Source of the DNA: Cristatella mucedo
Taxonomy: Eukaryota > Bryozoa > Phylactolaemata > Cristatellidae
Direction: 5' to 3'
DNA length: 64,000 bases
NCBI GenBank assembly: GCA_009760855.2
Contig: WPIO01000027.1
Coordinates: forward strand, 1,425,001 to 1,489,000
Part shown: piece after piece, positions 29,961 to 42,330 of the stretch
How positions within the stretch are numbered: position 1 is the stretch's first letter
How the letters are laid out: every line of letters begins with the position of its first letter
Translations under genes and position numbers: made by a program
The notes under the pieces: generated by a model
Seen by the model: the letters and a program-made list of their open reading frames with translations, nothing else
Databases searched by the model: none
What the model was told of the DNA's origin: nothing

Positions 29961-30184
29961 ATATATAACAATAATTTCTTTCTTAAATTATTAGATATCT
30001 AATATAGTAGTATATATAATATATATCTACTAATTAAAGCTAGAAAGTCCATCACGTGGCAATATAGTGCTCTTGTCATTTGGCAAGATGGAGCACTTCC
30101 GTCAAGTGGCAAGATAGCACAGCATTGACTTCCTTGGCAGAACTACTATGACTCAGCAAAGCTAGTCCACGGGCAATGAGCTGC

Positions 30185-30295
30185 TTGTATATAGCATCAG
30201 AAGAGCCTCAGCACTATTACCGCTGCAGCAGGCAACAAAGGATTGTCTGCTGCAGGTATCGAACATGACCACGGAATCAGGAGGTGCAAATGCCA
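30185..30295 (-). mobile_element. SINE-2 partial copy
   Basis: Reversed SINE-2 body (tagcatcagaagagcctcag, tctgctgcaggtatcgaac). The 3' tail is incomplete. Confidence 0.6.
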
Positions 30296-31439
30296 ATAGC
30301 ACTTAGCAATCGTGTAATTAAAATGAGGCCACGGCCCGAAACACCCACTGAGTTGCTCGATAGCAAAGAACAAGCGACCAGCAATGCAGGCCATGTCTTT
30401 TCAGGCTAGTAGTCGATGTTAATAGCGGGCTCTCCGGGTTACCCAGCCAAACTTCACCTACAACCCAAACTCCAACTATGCCAACCTGCCGTGACCAACG
30501 GTCAGCTATGACAGACCTTGCTTAAATTACTACGATAGCCTCCTTCACTGTGCCAATGCCCGGCACAATATCAGAGAGGCTGCATATGGCAGAGCTGAGA
30601 GGCAGTTGCAACCATGGGGGCGCGGCAGCTGCCACAGCGTCCATCTGCCAAGGCAGATGTTTAATACTGGAAGTCACAACTCAGGCTCTTGAAACCGTTG
30701 CTTTAATACTGGGAGTGAGCGTAACTCAGGCTCTTGAAATCTTCCACCCACAGTAATTCCCAATTTTGGCTCGGTGGCAGCTGTCGGTTGTGGCAAATAG
30801 CCCTATCCATGCCAGCTGCACTAGGACATATGGCTTTGCTAATTACATCAGCTTCAGACGTGCACCAACAGACCAGCAAGTTTGTATGCCTGCATCTAGC
30901 TGTGCAGAACGTCGTTCTGCACTGCTGCAAATGCTTAGCCCACTGAAACTGCGGTTCGGTTTGAGGGCAAGAGGTGCGATAAGAAACTCGGCAGCTGATT
31001 CGGCCAGATGCTTCTATCGATTGCCGGGTTTCTAGACTGCAAGTCTGACTAACGAACAAGCCTTTCGAATTGTCCCGGTTCATTAATAAAAAAGCAGATC
31101 TTGCTGTGATATGTTGCTATTCTGAGGTCCCCAGTGAGCTTGTCCGGCCGACATAGCCGTCCGTGCCTTCAGGGGCGGGTTTCCTATTTCACTCACTACA
31201 CAAGATGATATCGTTACATACCGTGAATGTATCAAATGCTTGAGCCGGCAAAGCTGGACAGAAGTGGTGTGGTGGGGCAGCTACAAACTTGACGACAGAC
31301 CAGCTGAGCAGCTGAGCTTTGCAATAGTTGCAGACGATTAAGGGCAAAGGTCAGGAGTCCTGAACAAAAAGAACTGCAGCAGTCTAGGTGCGCAATGTCA
31401 CTAACACTTGAACTGGTTGGATTGCTGTACCCTTGTCTA

Positions 31440-31845
31440 AGCAGGCCCTGATTTTGGCATTGTTCCTTGTCTGAAAGTAGGCCGACTTGAAGAGATAGTG
31501 ATGCTCATCTAGTGAAAAGTCGTTTTGGCATGGATTTTGTGCACAGATTACAGGCAGACGTCACAGAAGAGATGCTAGATGAACCAAACTTGAGGGTGAG
31601 GTCTTCCACCTTGAGGGTAATACCAGGCCTGTTCCATTAGGCTCGGCTTTAAGCTACAGGAACTTGGTGGTCATCCAAGATCCAATGATGTGTCTATGTC
31701 TAGAGTCTGAGCCAAGAGTCTATGCAAGGTAAGGTAATTAAGTTATTCGGATGCTAAGCAGGGCTCAGAAGAGTCTTCGGATAGGTACAGCTGAGTGTCA
31801 TCGGCTTAGAAACGAAAAAGCTGAGATTTGAGATTGTGTTGGCGA
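31440..31845 (-). mobile_element. LINE-B fragment, catalytic motif mutated
   Basis: The stretch from ctgaaagtaggccgacttga through ggtacagctgagtgtcatcg matches the minus-strand LINE-B copy at 60310-60620. The catalytic motif reads FRF-stop-ADDTQLYL, with TAA at the Tyr codon of YADD (31806-31808). A (GA)n tract follows directly at 31861. Confidence 0.7.
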
Positions 31846-31858
31846 TGTCATCGTCGGC

Positions 31859-31860
<2 letters not shown>

Positions 31861-31945
<85 letters not shown>
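31861..31945. repeat. (GA)n microsatellite beside a LINE-B fragment
   Basis: 42 perfect GA units starting about 16 bp right of the LINE-B piece. Confidence 0.97.
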
Positions 31946-31947
<2 letters not shown>

Positions 31948-32171
31948 TACTTCCCTCCGAATGGGCTCGGTTTTTCCTATGCCAGGAGAATGTCCGAGTT
32001 TGATGTCGCCGTGTGTATGCTTGCGCCGGCTTGCAGGTCAGCGGAAGGGGACCATCTCGGGAGGGGGATACCGCGAGAAAAACACGAAGAGGTGGAGCAC
32101 TGAGCAGCTGCTGGGTGTCAGCTGATCCGAACATTTTCGAAGCTCCTTCATGGCAGTGCAGCTCTGGAGCA

Positions 32172-32275
32172 GGTAATGTAATGTATCTCCATCTGTAACT
32201 CCACAAAGCCATAAAGATCACGTGGGTGTTAACTCGGTAGCCAACAGACTTTGTCTCACGCAACAAACAGAAAGT
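32172..32275 (-). mobile_element. Host LINE-A copy, left part, interrupted by another LINE-A
   Basis: The sequence from gtaatgtaatgtatctcc to aaagtgggaag is the reverse complement of the LINE-A 3' UTR (compare 33065-33222 and 51511-51665). It stops where the plus-strand copy starts. The host copy resumes at 33223. Confidence 0.75.
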
Positions 32276-33222
32276 GGGAAGCGATGTCGGAAAACTTCCT
32301 GAAATTAAATGACGATAAAACCGAACTGCTTCTCATAGGACACCTTAAGCGTGTGGCTGGATTAAAAGGCTTTGCTGTTCTAATAGGTGATGCTATTGTG
32401 CGACCTTCACCACATGCTCGTAATCTAGGTGTCGTGTTCGACAGCTGCCTTAATTTCAAAAGCTTCATTCAGAAGACTGCCTCTACAGCTAGCTATCACA
32501 TCCGATCCCTATCCAAGATTAGAAGCTGTCTCCCACAGTGGCTTGTAAAAAATTTAACTAGCTCTTTAGTTCTGTCTCGGCTTGATTATTGTAATTCCCT
32601 TTTGGCTGGGCTACCAAAGAAAGCTAATATGCCACTACAGCGGACTATGAATATGGCTGCAAGGCTGGTCTTCAAGTCCCAGCGGTTTGAGCACGTGTCT
32701 CCTTTGCTGAAAGAGCTAGGATGGTTGCCGGTTGAGCAAAGGATACAGAGCAAAGTTCTTACGCTGACCCACAAGGCCCACCACGGCTTGGCTCCTTCGT
32801 ATCTAGCTGAACTGCTACATCAGTTCCAGCCTGTTCGCACCCTCAGGTCCTGTGTGGACAATAAATTAGCTGTCCCATTCCTCTGCTTAAAGACAGTTGG
32901 CGACAGAAGTTTTAGCTCTGCAGGTTCTAGACTGTGGAACTCGCTTCCACAATTCTTACGAAACGACATCTACTCTCCAACTGCCGACTATGGCACATCT
33001 TTTTCAGTGGTCCTGAGCTGCTACTTCCATGCTACTCACTTCCTCAACTGCTCCCCTGACTCATGCTTCCCACTTTCTCTTTGTTGCGTGAGACGAAGTC
33101 TGTTGGCTACCGAATGCGTACCGAAAGCCGTTTAGGCTCTGGGTGCGCTATACAAAACTCTCCTGTGTAACACCCACATAGTCTTTATGACTTTTTGGAG
33201 TTACTGACGGAGATACATTACA
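32276..33222 (+). mobile_element. LINE-A, 5'-truncated copy with long open RT C-terminal frame
   Basis: An open frame of about 290 codons (from about 32251, stop near 33133) encodes the C-terminal part of a non-LTR reverse transcriptase. Motifs are NFLKLNDDKTELLLIG, LSRLDYCNSLLAGLP, LGWLPVEQRIQSKVL, HHGLAPSYLAELL and SSAGSRLWNSLP. These are typical of the CR1/L2/Rex group. The catalytic YADD segment is missing because the copy is 5'-truncated. The 3' UTR ends in short (ACATT) repeats, as in CR1-type elements. The open frame suggests a fairly recent insertion. Both flanks are pieces of an older, opposite-strand LINE-A copy. Confidence 0.88.
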
Positions 33223-33320
33223 TTACATAGCAGAGTCAGCAAAGCAGTAGAGGTAGTGAGTAGCATGGAAGTAGCAGCTCGGGACTGCTGAAAAGGATGA
33301 GCCATAGTCGGCAGCAGGAG
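33223..33320 (-). mobile_element. Host LINE-A copy, right part
   Basis: From atagcagagtcag to cggcagcaggagag the sequence matches the minus-strand LINE-A copy at 51678-51772. It picks up the host element exactly where the left part stopped. It then diverges into unique sequence, so the host was itself only about 200 bp long. Confidence 0.72.
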
Positions 33321-34100
33321 AGACCCCTAATGTTTAAAAAACCACAGACGTGCAGGAGGAGGTAATTTGAATAGACTGTCTGCACTGCACGGTAGCCTGA
33401 AGCTCCCCACTGCTGACTGTTAGGCAGGGCAGCCGGATATCGGCAGCTTATCCTCACGGTGGCTGCCGGCATGCTCAGGTATCCTGTTGGCAGGTGGTCA
33501 GCCTACACGGGGCAGCACTGTTAACGATCAGGGCAATGAACAGAACGGTAATAGCATCGTCTCGTGGGCAGACATGACGCATCTAAAACCAGGTTGCCAG
33601 CACAGAAAACGCTAGGATGGCTCTTGACAAGACTCACACGCATTGGCTTCAATTCAATTCACATCTGCTGATCGATAGCAGGGATCAGCAGAGCAGAGAC
33701 ATGGGTACAGCTAGGTGACTGCAGAGGCAGCAGCTGTGTGTCAGGCGTAGCACGGTGTGCTGTGAGATATCTTGAGCAAATTCGTGCAGCCTGCCCCTTC
33801 CAGGCACTTTGCAGCCACTAGTCAGGTGATAGGCGATCAGCTCGGCCATTTTTTAAGGGGAGTTTACTCAAGGCTTTTCATGGATAAGCAAGCAAACGTC
33901 TACGTCTGGTGAGATGACAAGAGTATTCTCGTAAACTGGCGCAGACATGGGGTGGGAGTTGGTGGGCTGGTGGCTTAGACAGAGGACCGATGAAGATCGC
34001 TTGACCGGCCCACACTAGGCATACCGGCCCGGCATGTTCCAAGCACCAAGCAGGTGCAGGACCCACACTCGTTTTGCTGCCTCCTTGCACTGATGCTGCC

Positions 34101-34240
34101 TAGCTGGTTTGGTCTAGCGGTTAAGGTGCTCGCCCCGACCAAGGTCTGACTGAGGTCGTGGGCTCGAGCCCCGAGGCATATGTGAAGTGCCTGAATAGAG
34201 ATTAAGTTCTCTTGGGGTGCTATATAAATGAATTATATAG
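34101..34240 (+). mobile_element. SINE-1 (tRNA-derived head, LINE-B-type tail)
   Basis: A tRNA-like head (gtctagcggttaaggtgctc; B box gggctcgagcccc) is followed by the tail gtgcctgaatagagattaag, ttctcttggggtgctatata and aatgaattat. It is a near-complete copy. Confidence 0.78.
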
Positions 34241-35007
34241 TAAAATGAATTATGCTGCAAAAAGGCGATGCCTTCTCATAGGCGCACCTCAACTGTTACA
34301 GCATGCAGCACCGATCTCCAATCTTCGTGGGGCATAGATGACAAGTCCCAATGCTCACTGCAGTTAGAGGCTGCAGTTGATTCTGCTTGTGGCATCTACC
34401 TGCAGGATGCAGGATTAGACTTCGGTGCAGCGAGTGTCAGCTTGGTCTAATGAAAAAACTAAAGTATTGAGTCATAGGTTAATCATTCCTATTTCCAGCC
34501 AATCAAATGCCAACGACCTGCTGCATGATTCTGCTCAGCATAATCCAGGCTATACACTCTGTGTTGGCCGGATACGCACACAAGCTCAAACAAAACGGAA
34601 CAGCATGAATGGAAGTACTCAATTTATTGTGCACTGATATCGATGTGCCATGCAAAGTACCACACGACAAAGGGAGAAAGTGGCGTGTGCATAAGAAAAT
34701 CCCCAAGGTGATGTAAAGGATGAAACAATCTTTGTCTTTGCCTGGAGTAGGGACATCATAGGTGGCTTGAAGAGGCATCTTGGGACCTCCCACAAGCGCA
34801 ACCCTCAAGAGGCGGTCGGTGAGGGGATAGGGCCCCCAGCCCCCCTTTACCATGCTAAAGGTGTGCCTTCTGATGAGATAGGCCGCTAGGAAACTTGTGG
34901 CTGCTACAATAGCACACACTTTGAGAGAGAGATATAAGAGATAGAAAAATAGAGAGTAAGAAAGGGAGAAAGAGCTAGAGAGACAGGAAGAGAGAGAGCA
35001 TGAGAGC

Positions 35008-35008
<1 letters not shown>

Positions 35009-35096
<88 letters not shown>
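35009..35096. repeat. (GA)n microsatellite
   Basis: About 43 GA units with GA-rich lead-in from about 34922. Confidence 0.97.
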
Positions 35097-35098
<2 letters not shown>

Positions 35099-38010
35099 CT
35101 CAGAACTCGTTCAAATAGGAATCAGTAACAAATGTACAGCTGCCCAGCAGAACTGCAATGCTCTTATGCCACACAAAGTAATAAGTACTTACACCACACA
35201 AACTGGAATGCATACAGCGAACACCTCGCGATCGACTTGGGGGTCCATGTAAAGGCCTGACGATTGGTTGTTGGCTGTGCACCCAAACGTCGGTGGCAGG
35301 CAGTTGCTCTACTGCAGGCTCAGCAGCTACTGCTGCTTGTGCCGATAGCACCCACGACCGAGCAGCTAGCATATGGCTCTATCGAAGGAATTCGCGGAAA
35401 GCAGAAGGCCGGTGGTATCATTCGAACCAAGTTGGCAGTTTTGTAATTGAACGATCAGATTGGCAGGGCTATGACCCATATGACAAGAGCTCTCTGCTCG
35501 TGAGCCAGTATCGGGCATCGCTGGCTTGTCTGATCAAGGCTCCTGCAGTCCCACCTATAGTTGTAGCTCGGCCAGATGAGTACATGTTTGAAACCACAGG
35601 CACCATTGAAGCACTGTGCATGCTAAATCGGTCAGATTGTGACATTGCTTGATATTATTAGCAGATCCTGAATTACAAGGATCGTGAATCAGATATATCA
35701 CAACCTATGATTTAGACCGTATAAAATGGACCATACTCTCGAATAAACTGCTCTCTCTTAACAACATGAACTTGTTATATCAAGGTCAAGGGCACTCTTG
35801 ATCATTGCAGTGCTCTGCTACCGGCAGCATATCCCCATGTATTGGTGCAGTAGCTATGACTTGTTTGCCGTACCTTGAGGTAACAGCTCTGTCAGTATTT
35901 ATCATGCATTTGCAAGGACTAGCACCTCTTACATGTGCTGTGTTTTCGGCACATAGCACCTTTGTAACACCTCCACTGCCCAAACTCTTTGCCATCAGGT
36001 CGGCCGAGCTAAAAAGTATCGCAAATAGGAAGGAATTATTTGTAGAGTGCTTTCAGTTAGTGTTAACATTATTATATTTAACTGATAAAAGAATAGTGCA
36101 ATAGGTGCTTTAGCATCGAAACTCCTTCTGCCATTGCATGCACTTGAGATGGGCTTAGCCTTACACTGACTAAAAGTAACTGCAGGGCGGTGAGGAAACA
36201 GATGGTGCTAACCGTAAGATTGAGTGTATCAAGTGGATGGTGGCAGAATTTCCATGGATACCCACTGAAGATAACGCACTAAAGCTCTCTTCAACGAGTG
36301 ATATTTTCATGGGCTCAGTTTGTCCGAATGCGATCACTTCTTTGCTAGCTTTCAGCGAGTCCAAAGCAAGATCCTAATCCAAAGCCTGTCTTGGCTTTGG
36401 ATCCTTAAGCATCCTGCTCAATGCAGCTCACTTCAATTGGTAAGTTGTACGAATGAGCGAGTCAAGCAACGAAAATGATAAAGACAGGCACTGGCAGCTC
36501 AGATGAAGGTGCCTGGCTTCGCGTATTTATTGTGCCTGTGTATTTACACGTGCCAGCAAACCAGATATGCCACTATCAATCATTTCCGACCACACATCAA
36601 GGCCAAGTCCAAGGAGGGAGCAGACGCTGCCATTGCAGCATGGCTACACAACAGGCCAAGCAATCTGAGGCAGACTTAAACTCATTGATGGAGCATCTGA
36701 TAAGAAAGGGCTCACTCTGAGATGCAGCTGGCTGCTGTTCCCCCTCCCCAAGGCTGCCATTGCGGCCGAATGCAGTCGTCTGAGAGGCAATTGGGGAAGC
36801 AGGCTTTCATTCAACTGTGGACAGCGCCTCTCCCATCAAGCCGAGCAGCATACGAGCAACATACGTCAGAAGGTGGCTCGCTGCCACTGCGGCTGCGTCG
36901 ATCTCGTGCTTCGCTCTCACATTCCCCGAAAATTATGTACTCAGGGAGAGCCTGATGTGTAGCAAGGTGAGGGCTACAGGATTTGCTATCGCCAACAAGA
37001 AGCAGCTGGAGAACAAGGCGCAGAACGCGACCCGTGAGACTCGGCTGCTTGTGCATTCACATCGAGCTCACCATTCATCAGAGGGCCGCGAGAGGCGTGG
37101 CTGCAGGCAGCAGCGCAGGCAGGCCTGAATCAGCCACCCGATGGCTCAACACCTCACAGTGGCCCACCACCCCTCCCCCATAAGCTGCATTCACATGGCA
37201 CTGTCTGCTCACACCTCACTCCAGCCCGGATGGACGGTCAGGGCCTGCATGGTCGACGGCCGAAGGTCGTAGGTCACAGCTTGAAGGAAGCTGCTGGTGC
37301 TGGCTGGGAGGGGGGCAATTCAAACCTCGAATGAGCTAGCAGCTGCATAGCCAGAAGTACATTTCTAAGGGCTTAACATGGGCTCAAGCTCGAACTAGCT
37401 CGGGCCAGCCAAACATATACGAGGCTGAACACCCTCAGTGCAGCCCCTCCACCCACACCCCTTTAACGGTCGGCTTAAGGAGGAGGGCTTAACTCTCTCT
37501 TCCAGCCACGTATTTACCGAAAAGAGTATCAACTGAGGTAAAGCCACACGAAATCGTCGGTGTGAGAACCGGTGCAGGCACGGAAGGAGATGGGTATGGA
37601 TGGGATTATTTAAAGCGACTGGAAGCCGAACCACCTTTAACGGCTCACGTGGGGCTGCGGGTGAAGCACATCTAAGTCAAGTAGTCACAATTTCAGCACT
37701 TTGGGTGGGACTCAAACAAGTTTTGGAGCTCTTTTCGGTGCATTACCACAGTAAATCGCGATCCAAATGCAAGCTGCCAAGCACTCTAATCTGCACACCC
37801 TTTGGCTATTTCATAGAAGTGCTCAGATTTGAGAAGAGTTCCTGCCGAATTAAGCACCAGCTGTAAGGGCTCGAAGGATTTTTGTATGGAAGTCCTGGGT
37901 ATCGATAATCAGTCCTGCTGAGAACCAGCAAGCTGACCATCTCCACCATAGATGGATTAGAGGGATTTCAAGGGACTTCTACACAAACTCACGCATGCAC
38001 ACACACGTAT

Positions 38011-38099
<89 letters not shown>

Positions 38100-38102
38100 C
38101 GT

Positions 38103-38134
<32 letters not shown>
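38011..38134. repeat. (CA)n microsatellite
   Basis: Two long CA runs separated by aaacacgtg. Confidence 0.97.
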
Positions 38135-38138
<4 letters not shown>

Positions 38139-38484
38139 TCGCACACACATGCACACGTGCCTGCTAGAAATGATTAGGAATTATAGGTCTTCTGACCGAT
38201 GGATCTCCGAGTGCAAGCAGATCAGCCTATCCACGCTGCAACGTGTCACGTGAGGCACACCCAGCATAACGGCAAACTCCACCCACCTAAGGCTAAGCCG
38301 AGCAACGATCGTCATGCTTTCTCTAGCTCATTGCAGACAAGAAAATTAACAGCAACTTAGAGCAGAAAATTAGCAATTCTGGAAGTTTCCCTGGTCAGAA
38401 GCTTCCAATCCGTTCTGTAGCAGCACATACTGAGTACACAGCTCCCAGAACGCAGAACATGCAGCCTCCTCGAAAGGTGCCGAT

Positions 38485-38600
38485 AGAATAAATAAGATAA
38501 ATATAAATATAAATGAGATAAATATAAATAAGATAAATATAAATAAGATAAAATAATAAATAATATAATAAGATAAATATAAAGATAAATATAAATAAGA
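38485..38600. repeat. AT-rich minisatellite (ataaatataaataagat)n
   Basis: Repeated units of ataaatataaataagat with drift in the middle (ataataaataatataataag). Confidence 0.88.
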
Positions 38601-38865
38601 CCCTACATTGCAGATCCTTAAGCCAGCGTCGTGCCAACCACTAGCACTGCTCGATGCTAAATCAGGGCACGTGAAGTTCCTTAATCTTCTGGGCGAACAT
38701 TTAACGAGCAAACTGCTAACAGGAACTGTGAACGGTGTGATAGGTGCTTGCTCTTGTAAACTTACTGTATACTAAGGGCACGGCTTGTATGTAGCCGAAG
38801 TTCCACCGTTTGCATTATTATCATGTCAGGCTCCCCTACTGTTATAATTTAAAAATCGATCGAGT

Positions 38866-38992
38866 CTTAGCTTAGGGTTAAGGTGCTTCCACTGTACGAC
38901 GAGGGTCAATTGGTTCGATTCCTGCAGTAAGCAATCCTATTTTGCCCGCTTGCTGCAAGCTGAGTGATAGCCATTCAGGATCTCTCAGCCGA
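38866..38992 (+). mobile_element. SINE-2 partial copy
   Basis: Head cttagggttaaggtgcttcc with B box tggttcgattcctgcagt, then a degenerate body. The tail is lost. Confidence 0.55.
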
Positions 38993-39994
38993 CCCTAACA
39001 TTTACTCTTATAGGGCAACCACCAGCAGGATGAGCATCAATACAAGCAGGTGGTATTTGCAGGTTGCTGATTATGGCAAGCAGAAAAGCACAGTAAAGTG
39101 TCATCACTCTCAAGTAACTGCTGACTTTTTGCTGCCTTTAGCCTCGGGCCAGCTTAGACCATGGGTGCAGTAGACAAGAGGTTCGATGACATTCATTTAC
39201 GCAGTCAGCAAAGCAGTGCCTGTGCTCATTGCTTAAGGAGGTTTTGGCTGCCAAGGTCTGTCAGAAACGATCTTGCTGCAGGAGGACGTTTTTGCTGGCT
39301 CAGAGAAACTGGAAAATCTCAAGGTAACTACAGCTTACTTCTCACGGCTTTTGCTGTGTTACGGGTTGTGATAGATATGTCACATGTCTCTTAGTTTACG
39401 ACTCTGTAAAGGCACAAGTGGTTGCTACACTGGGTTTTTTCAAAGGCCCTTAACAAAATTTAGGAGGCTACAGGAGTGCAAATCGGCAGTCGATGTATTA
39501 CATCTGAATGGGGCAAACGTAAACCAGGAGTGTTGCTGAATTAAGAGATCAGTCCACACGGTAGCAAAAATGTTGCAGAAGAATGTCATGGAAGGAAGCG
39601 ACTCTGTGATCTTCGGTACACAAACAGCAAAAATGGTTGAGCACGAATAATGAATGTGAATCTCACAGACCAGACGTGGATAGTCCAATTTATGGTGCAT
39701 AGAAACCCTAATCTTACTTAATTGCTCGTCCCCAAAGGACCCAAGGAATCTGCCGAAGCTCGGAGAGCTATGAAGAAACCAAGCCACTGCAGGCTTCGGG
39801 ACAGAACAGTGAGCACTCCTGCTTGCTTCCTCTGCTGAACAAGACTAGACAAATAAAAAGCATACTTTTGAAAATATGGTTAGTTTTAAAGAGGTACCCA
39901 AACCCGGGTTAGTAGCTTACTATCTGCTTGCTCAAGACATATCCTCTCAGTCAAGTACAGTGATATCCCGTATGATGTTACAATTATGTACTTT

Positions 39995-40172
<178 letters not shown>

Positions 40173-40660
40173 AAATACAAAAGCTTTAACGAGGGATGAG
40201 GGATAACTCAATCAAGTTGCAATCCCGTCAGCTGATTGACTTAATCTTTGTCCAACAGAAATGAAAACATGTTTTTGACGAGTTTCACTATTTTCTACTA
40301 CGAGAACCAAAGTTATACATGTAAAAATGGATACTTTATCAATAGGAGGTCGGATCGCTCTTATTCTTTGTAACTTGCTGTATTCACCAAGGCATTGACT
40401 CGGCCAGCTTTCAGCACGAATGCTGAGTTAGGTGTACCCTGTGTGCAGTCCCACGGCTGCTTAAGCCGAACAAAAGGCTGCTTTCGAAACAATTCGACAC
40501 AGTTCTCGGCTGAAAGTGGGTGCACAAATCCGTCCCTCAGTTACCCAATAGGGTTTAGTTTGGGAGATTGGCTCGGCCAACTAAGGATTCAGATACTACA
40601 GTCTGCAAAAGAATGGTCTTGTTGCAATCGTAGTATGGTTGGCATCATTATTGACCCTGT

Positions 40661-40814
40661 CTTTAAGCCCAGGGGTAAGGTGCTTGCTCTTCACGACCCA
40701 GGTTGTGGGTTCGAGTCCTGCAGTGGGTGATCCTTTATTGCTCAGTGAAAGTGTTGGTGATAGCCGTTAAGGCATTTCTACATCTATAAAAATGAGGCTA
40801 TTAAATCAGCTAAG
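40661..40814 (+). mobile_element. SINE-2 copy, nearly complete
   Basis: Head caggggtaaggtgcttgctc, B box gtgggttcgagtcctgcagt, body gtgatcctttattgctcag and gatagccgttaaggcattt, and tail aaatgaggctattaaatcag. Confidence 0.8.
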
Positions 40815-41899
40815 GTTTAATTCAATTTAATTATCCATTTGCCAAACATAACCCTTCCCCACAAGAGCTATAGTACAGGGCAATTCAACATTTTCAACGA
40901 CATTGAGGAACTTGACCTTATCCACAAACCAGTAAATGTGGTGACGAGTTCTGATGCCGAAAACCTAAAAACACGACCGAAGAAGTGTACTGGGTGGGTT
41001 GATGTGCCAATTGGAGATTATCCCTTTTTCGATTATCCCTAGCCTTTGCCGACAAATGCCTATAAATGCCTATGCTCCGCAAGTCTCTGGCGAATCGAAA
41101 ATGCACCAGCAACTTGGCCGGTGGCTTCTTCCACGGTCTTGGGGGAGCTGTAAGTTCCAGCACAGCTAAAGTAGGCAGGCACCCCTTTTGGGTCGACCCT
41201 CACGGCCGGCCAGAGCGTGGTATGACATTCATGCTACCACACTGAAAATTCTTCTTCATGTTGTACCTGACAATTCGCTTCTTAATAACAAGGTTCTGTG
41301 CCACTAATCATGCGGTGTGGTCAGGAAGTGCAAAAGTAACTCACCTCATACAAGCACCGAAAAAATCTTGAGCCGTTTCGATTGCAACTAAAATATTCCG
41401 ACTGCAAGTACAAAACTCACTTGCTGCTATTTTTTAAGGTAAAATATAGCTCCGGGCTACCGAGGTGACTCGTTTCTGACAGTTATCCTCAAGCCAAGAA
41501 ACTGACAGTGAGTCAATTTTGAAGTTTATCAATCGGATTGATTATGTGATAATCAGCTCACACAGCCTGGGAGCCCCGGCGGCAAATAGTAGCTATGCAA
41601 GCGTTGCTTATTGTACCTCGAAAATACTGTTGCATGCGAGTGTATACACCTGAATGCATATATGTGCAAATCTACAGATATATACACACACGAACAAAAT
41701 ATTATCGAGGAGGCCACTTCAAATGGCTGCCTGACCCTAAAAGGCCCAAATCTGGTGTAAAAGCATTACTACAATTTGCTGCACCCCTGCAAAGTATAGA
41801 AAATAATCCTGAGCAGTCAGTACAGCATCAGTATTGAAGTTTATTATTTTTTAAATTTGATAATAAACGATTCGCTATCCCAATGAGCAATAACCTGCT

Positions 41900-42330
41900 T
41901 GGGCATAGTGCCGACTAGGTTCACAAGCCTCCGTTGTTATTATCCCCCGAATCTCCTGTTTAAAGTACGTGTTTATACACGTGGTACAACATAAGTGTGC
42001 TCCGAGCCTTTTATACAACTCATCCCAAGATATGCTCAATGGGATGCAGGACCAAAGATTGACTTGGCCACTCTGTTCGCATATTGAACATGCTCAGCCC
42101 AGTGCTTAGGGTCACTGTCCTTTTGGAAAGCAAAATTATTCCCACAAAGCCCCATTGCAATAAGTACTCCTGCAACGTTCTCGAGCAGTTAGAAGCAATT
42201 GTCTTCCACCACAATGATAAGTGTCAATCAGATGCTGGCTTGGCATTCTGCCAAGCCCATCGCAACAGAAGCATGACCTCAGAGCATGACCTCTTTGTAG
42301 CCAAATTTTACTTCGTTTTTTGAAGGCAAT
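41900..42330 (-). mobile_element. Tc1/mariner transposase fossil
   Basis: In different minus-strand frames I read FAFQKDSDPKHWAEHVQ (DPKH at 42102-42113), then EWPSQSLVLHPIEHILG (WPSQSL at about 42055-42070), and upstream VML and GHASVAMGLAECQASI near 42230-42290. These match Tc1-like DD34E transposases (FQQDNDPKH, WPSQSPDLNPIEHLW, VMVWG). At least one frameshift separates the DPKH and WPSQS blocks, and stops occur, so it is inactive. I did not find terminal inverted repeats. Confidence 0.72.

Noticed and set aside
34101-34175. A functional tRNA gene at the SINE-1 head
   Set aside because: The B box is present, but acceptor-stem pairing and termination are absent and the SINE tail follows directly.
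37981-38160. CRISPR-like array
   Set aside because: The repetition is a simple CA dinucleotide run with no unique spacers, and this is an animal genome.
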